DNA of 64,000 nucleotides. Origin: Microbacterium sp. SLBN-146. Its GTDB lineage: Bacteria; Actinomycetota; Actinomycetes; Actinomycetales; Microbacteriaceae. Shown here piece after piece: positions 62,434 to 64,000 of this stretch (its first letter is position 1; every line of letters starts with the position of its first letter). The stretch is from NCBI RefSeq assembly GCF_006715145.1, contig NZ_VFMR01000001.1, positions 2,108,001-2,172,000 of the forward strand. The letters are read 5' to 3'. Position numbers and translations under genes: made by a program. Below the pieces are notes generated by a model that saw only the letters and a program-made list of their open reading frames with translations, was not told the DNA's origin and did no database searches.

Positions 62434-63009
62434 GTGCCGAGATCGACCTTCCCCCGGGATCGCTTCGACGATATCCCGGCAGAAGTGGGCCGAGTCGGTG
62501 CCCACCGGACCGAGAACCCGCGCATGCGCGGCGGTGTCGTGTTCCTCTGGGCCGCCATCGCGACGATCATCCTGGTAGCCGTCGGCATCTTCGGCACGCT
62601 GCTCGTCTCGGGTCGCATCGAGCTCTTCCCGACACCCGCACCGACCGTGACGCCGCCTCCCGTCGTCGAGCCCGTCGTCGACACGACCTATGACGTCCTC
62701 ATCCTCAACGCGACACCTGAGTCGGGCCTCGCAACGCAGACGAAGGATGCAGTCGTCGCGGCAGGGTGGGCGGCAGATCGCGTCCAGGCGGGCGATGCGG
62801 GCAGCGACGACTTCCCCACGACGACGGTGTTCTACGTCTCCGCCGAAGACGAAGCGGCCGCACTGGGTCTCGCCGAGGTCATCGGCGGCGCCGAGGTCGA
62901 GCAGAGCGATGCGTACCAGCTGAGCGACGACCCGGCGGTGAAGCAGCTCGCGATCGTCATCGGTCTCGACCGGACGGCGAACCCTCCGGCCCCCGAAGAG
63001 ACGGGCTGA
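62434..63009 (+). CDS. LytR C-terminal domain membrane protein
   Basis: This 191-aa protein has a basic N-terminus, one membrane helix (VVFLWAAIATIILVAVGIFGTLL), a Pro/Thr linker and an extracytoplasmic LytR_C domain (YDVLILNATPESGLATQTKDAV, TTVFYVSAEDEAAALGLAEVI). The domain alone, next to DUF3263, is a conserved actinobacterial pair with a presumed envelope role. GTG start; TAGCAT (62422-62427) ends 6 nt upstream and again starts with the stop codon of the previous gene. Confidence 0.88.
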   Translation: MPRSTFPRDRFDDIPAEVGRVGAHRTENPRMRGGVVFLWAAIATIILVAVGIFGTLLVSGRIELFPTPAPTVTPPPVVEPVVDTTYDVLILNATPESGLATQTKDAVVAAGWAADRVQAGDAGSDDFPTTTVFYVSAEDEAAALGLAEVIGGAEVEQSDAYQLSDDPAVKQLAIVIGLDRTANPPAPEETG

Positions 63010-63145
63010 GCCGCTCGAAACAGGCCCCGTGTTTCCGCGGAGTAAACGTTTCGATGCGCGCGTGTCAATAGACGCCCGCGGGGCTCTGAACGGCGCCGTG
63101 GCGTGAATAGCATGGCGATGTTCCCCCGCAGCACAGGAGTTTCGC

Positions 63146-63346
63146 ATGACCCAGGGCACCGTCAAGTGGTTCAACGCCGAGAAGGGATTCGGCTTCATCA
63201 CCGTCTCGGACGGTCAGGACGTCTTCGTCCACTATTCGAACATCGACATGAGCGGCTTCCGCGTCCTCGAGGAGGGGCAGACGGTGGAATTCACCGTCGG
63301 TTCCGGCCAGAAGGGCCCGCAGGCCGAGTCGGTCCGCGTCGTCTGA
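63146..63346 (+). CDS. Cold-shock protein CspA family
   Basis: This 66-aa single-domain RNA/DNA-binding protein has both RNP motifs, [17 protein letters not shown] and DVFVHYSNI, followed by [19 protein letters not shown]. It would act as an RNA chaperone. CAGGAG lies 8 nt before the ATG and TAGCAT (63108-63113) is a possible -10 box, giving a short leader rather than a long thermosensor leader. A strong palindromic terminator follows. Confidence 0.95.
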   Translation: MTQGTVKWFNAEKGFGFITVSDGQDVFVHYSNIDMSGFRVLEEGQTVEFTVGSGQKGPQAESVRVV

Positions 63347-63361
63347 GACGACGTCGACGAA

Positions 63362-63393
63362 GAGAACGGGATGCCACGTGGCATCCCGTTCTC
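63362..63393 (+). terminator. Terminator after the cold-shock gene
   Basis: A perfect 16-bp inverted repeat (63362-63377 with 63378-63393), with ATTTGTT after it. It separates the csp gene from the groEL regulatory region. Confidence 0.88.
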
Positions 63394-63419
63394 ATTTGTT
63401 GCGCCGCCCTGCCACGTGG

Positions 63420-63449
63420 CTTGCACTCGTATGGGTCGAGTGCCAGAAT
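63420..63449 (+). promoter_or_regulatory. groEL promoter overlapping a degenerate CIRCE
   Basis: TTGCAC (63421-63426), 17 bp, then CAGAAT (63444-63449) forms the promoter. The inverted repeat CTTGCACTC-N9-GAGTGCCAG (63420-63446) has CIRCE spacing, and 8 of 9 arm positions pair. It therefore probably binds HrcA weakly and lies across the -35 to -10 region. Confidence 0.75.
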
Positions 63450-63454
63450 GGCTG

Positions 63455-63481
63455 TTAGCACTCGGTATCTCTGAGTGCTAA
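63455..63481 (+). promoter_or_regulatory. CIRCE element (HrcA operator)
   Basis: TTAGCACTC-N9-GAGTGCTAA is an exact consensus CIRCE. It starts 35 bp after the degenerate copy and lies near the predicted transcription start of groEL, where HrcA binding represses transcription until heat shock. Confidence 0.97.

Positions 63482-64000
<519 letters not shown>

Overview
The window is 64 kb of GC-rich, gene-dense DNA with actinobacterial protein families, start-codon habits and gene order. The neighbourhoods ridA-acs-(6C RNA)-tad-topA-tmk-holB, senX3-regX3-carD-ispDF-cysS-rlmB and sigK-rskA beside a fasciclin protein all point to Actinomycetota. Protein wording and frequent leaderless starts suggest Microbacteriaceae, probably Microbacterium; this genus call is inference, with no 16S gene in the window.

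Layout. 1-12.2 kb: RidA (5' partial), acetyl-CoA synthetase, a 6C-type small RNA, a compact Tad/Flp pilus locus, topA, tmk, holB and a secreted peptidase-like hydrolase. 12.2-17.3 kb: tRNA-Thr(CGT) followed by a 4.9-kb island bounded by 27-bp copies of the tRNA 3' end. The island holds an HNH-like gene split by an IS3-family element, small lipoproteins and a dead DUF3263 gene, but no integrase. 17.3-27.9 kb: MMPL exporter, nicotinamidase, GNAT, a decayed serine hydrolase, tRNA-Lys, a fasciclin lipoprotein divergent from sigK-rskA, AraC/VOC genes, a structured intergenic RNA candidate and an aminotransferase IV.

27.9-44 kb is rich in phosphate-homeostasis genes: pstSCAB behind a two-repeat PHO box, a MutT1-type Nudix/phosphatase, ppk1, phoU and senX3-regX3. 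A GlnR-like regulator, nitrobindin, YgfZ-like protein, FUSC transporter, methyltransferase and gpmA lie among them. 44-57.9 kb: carD, a 0.9-kb degenerate tandem-repeat array, ispDF fusion, DMT transporter, cysS, rlmB, glycogen phosphorylase, a DUF4032 protein, a multi-sugar ABC ATPase and a DsbA-like protein without the CxxC. 57.9-59.1 kb: tRNA-Thr(TGT) with a second mini-island (31-bp repeats). 59.1-64 kb: DMT transporter, nitroreductase, msrB, DUF2332, DUF3263, LytR_C protein, cold-shock protein and the start of a groEL under CIRCE control.

Two signals run through the window. First, at least 18 genes have a TANNNT-like -10 box 6-7 nt before the start codon, usually without a Shine-Dalgarno, so leaderless transcription looks common. 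Second, the word GGATGCC/GGCATCC is frequent in the chromosome but absent from the 4.9-kb island. All family calls are from reading the sequence; no database search was run.
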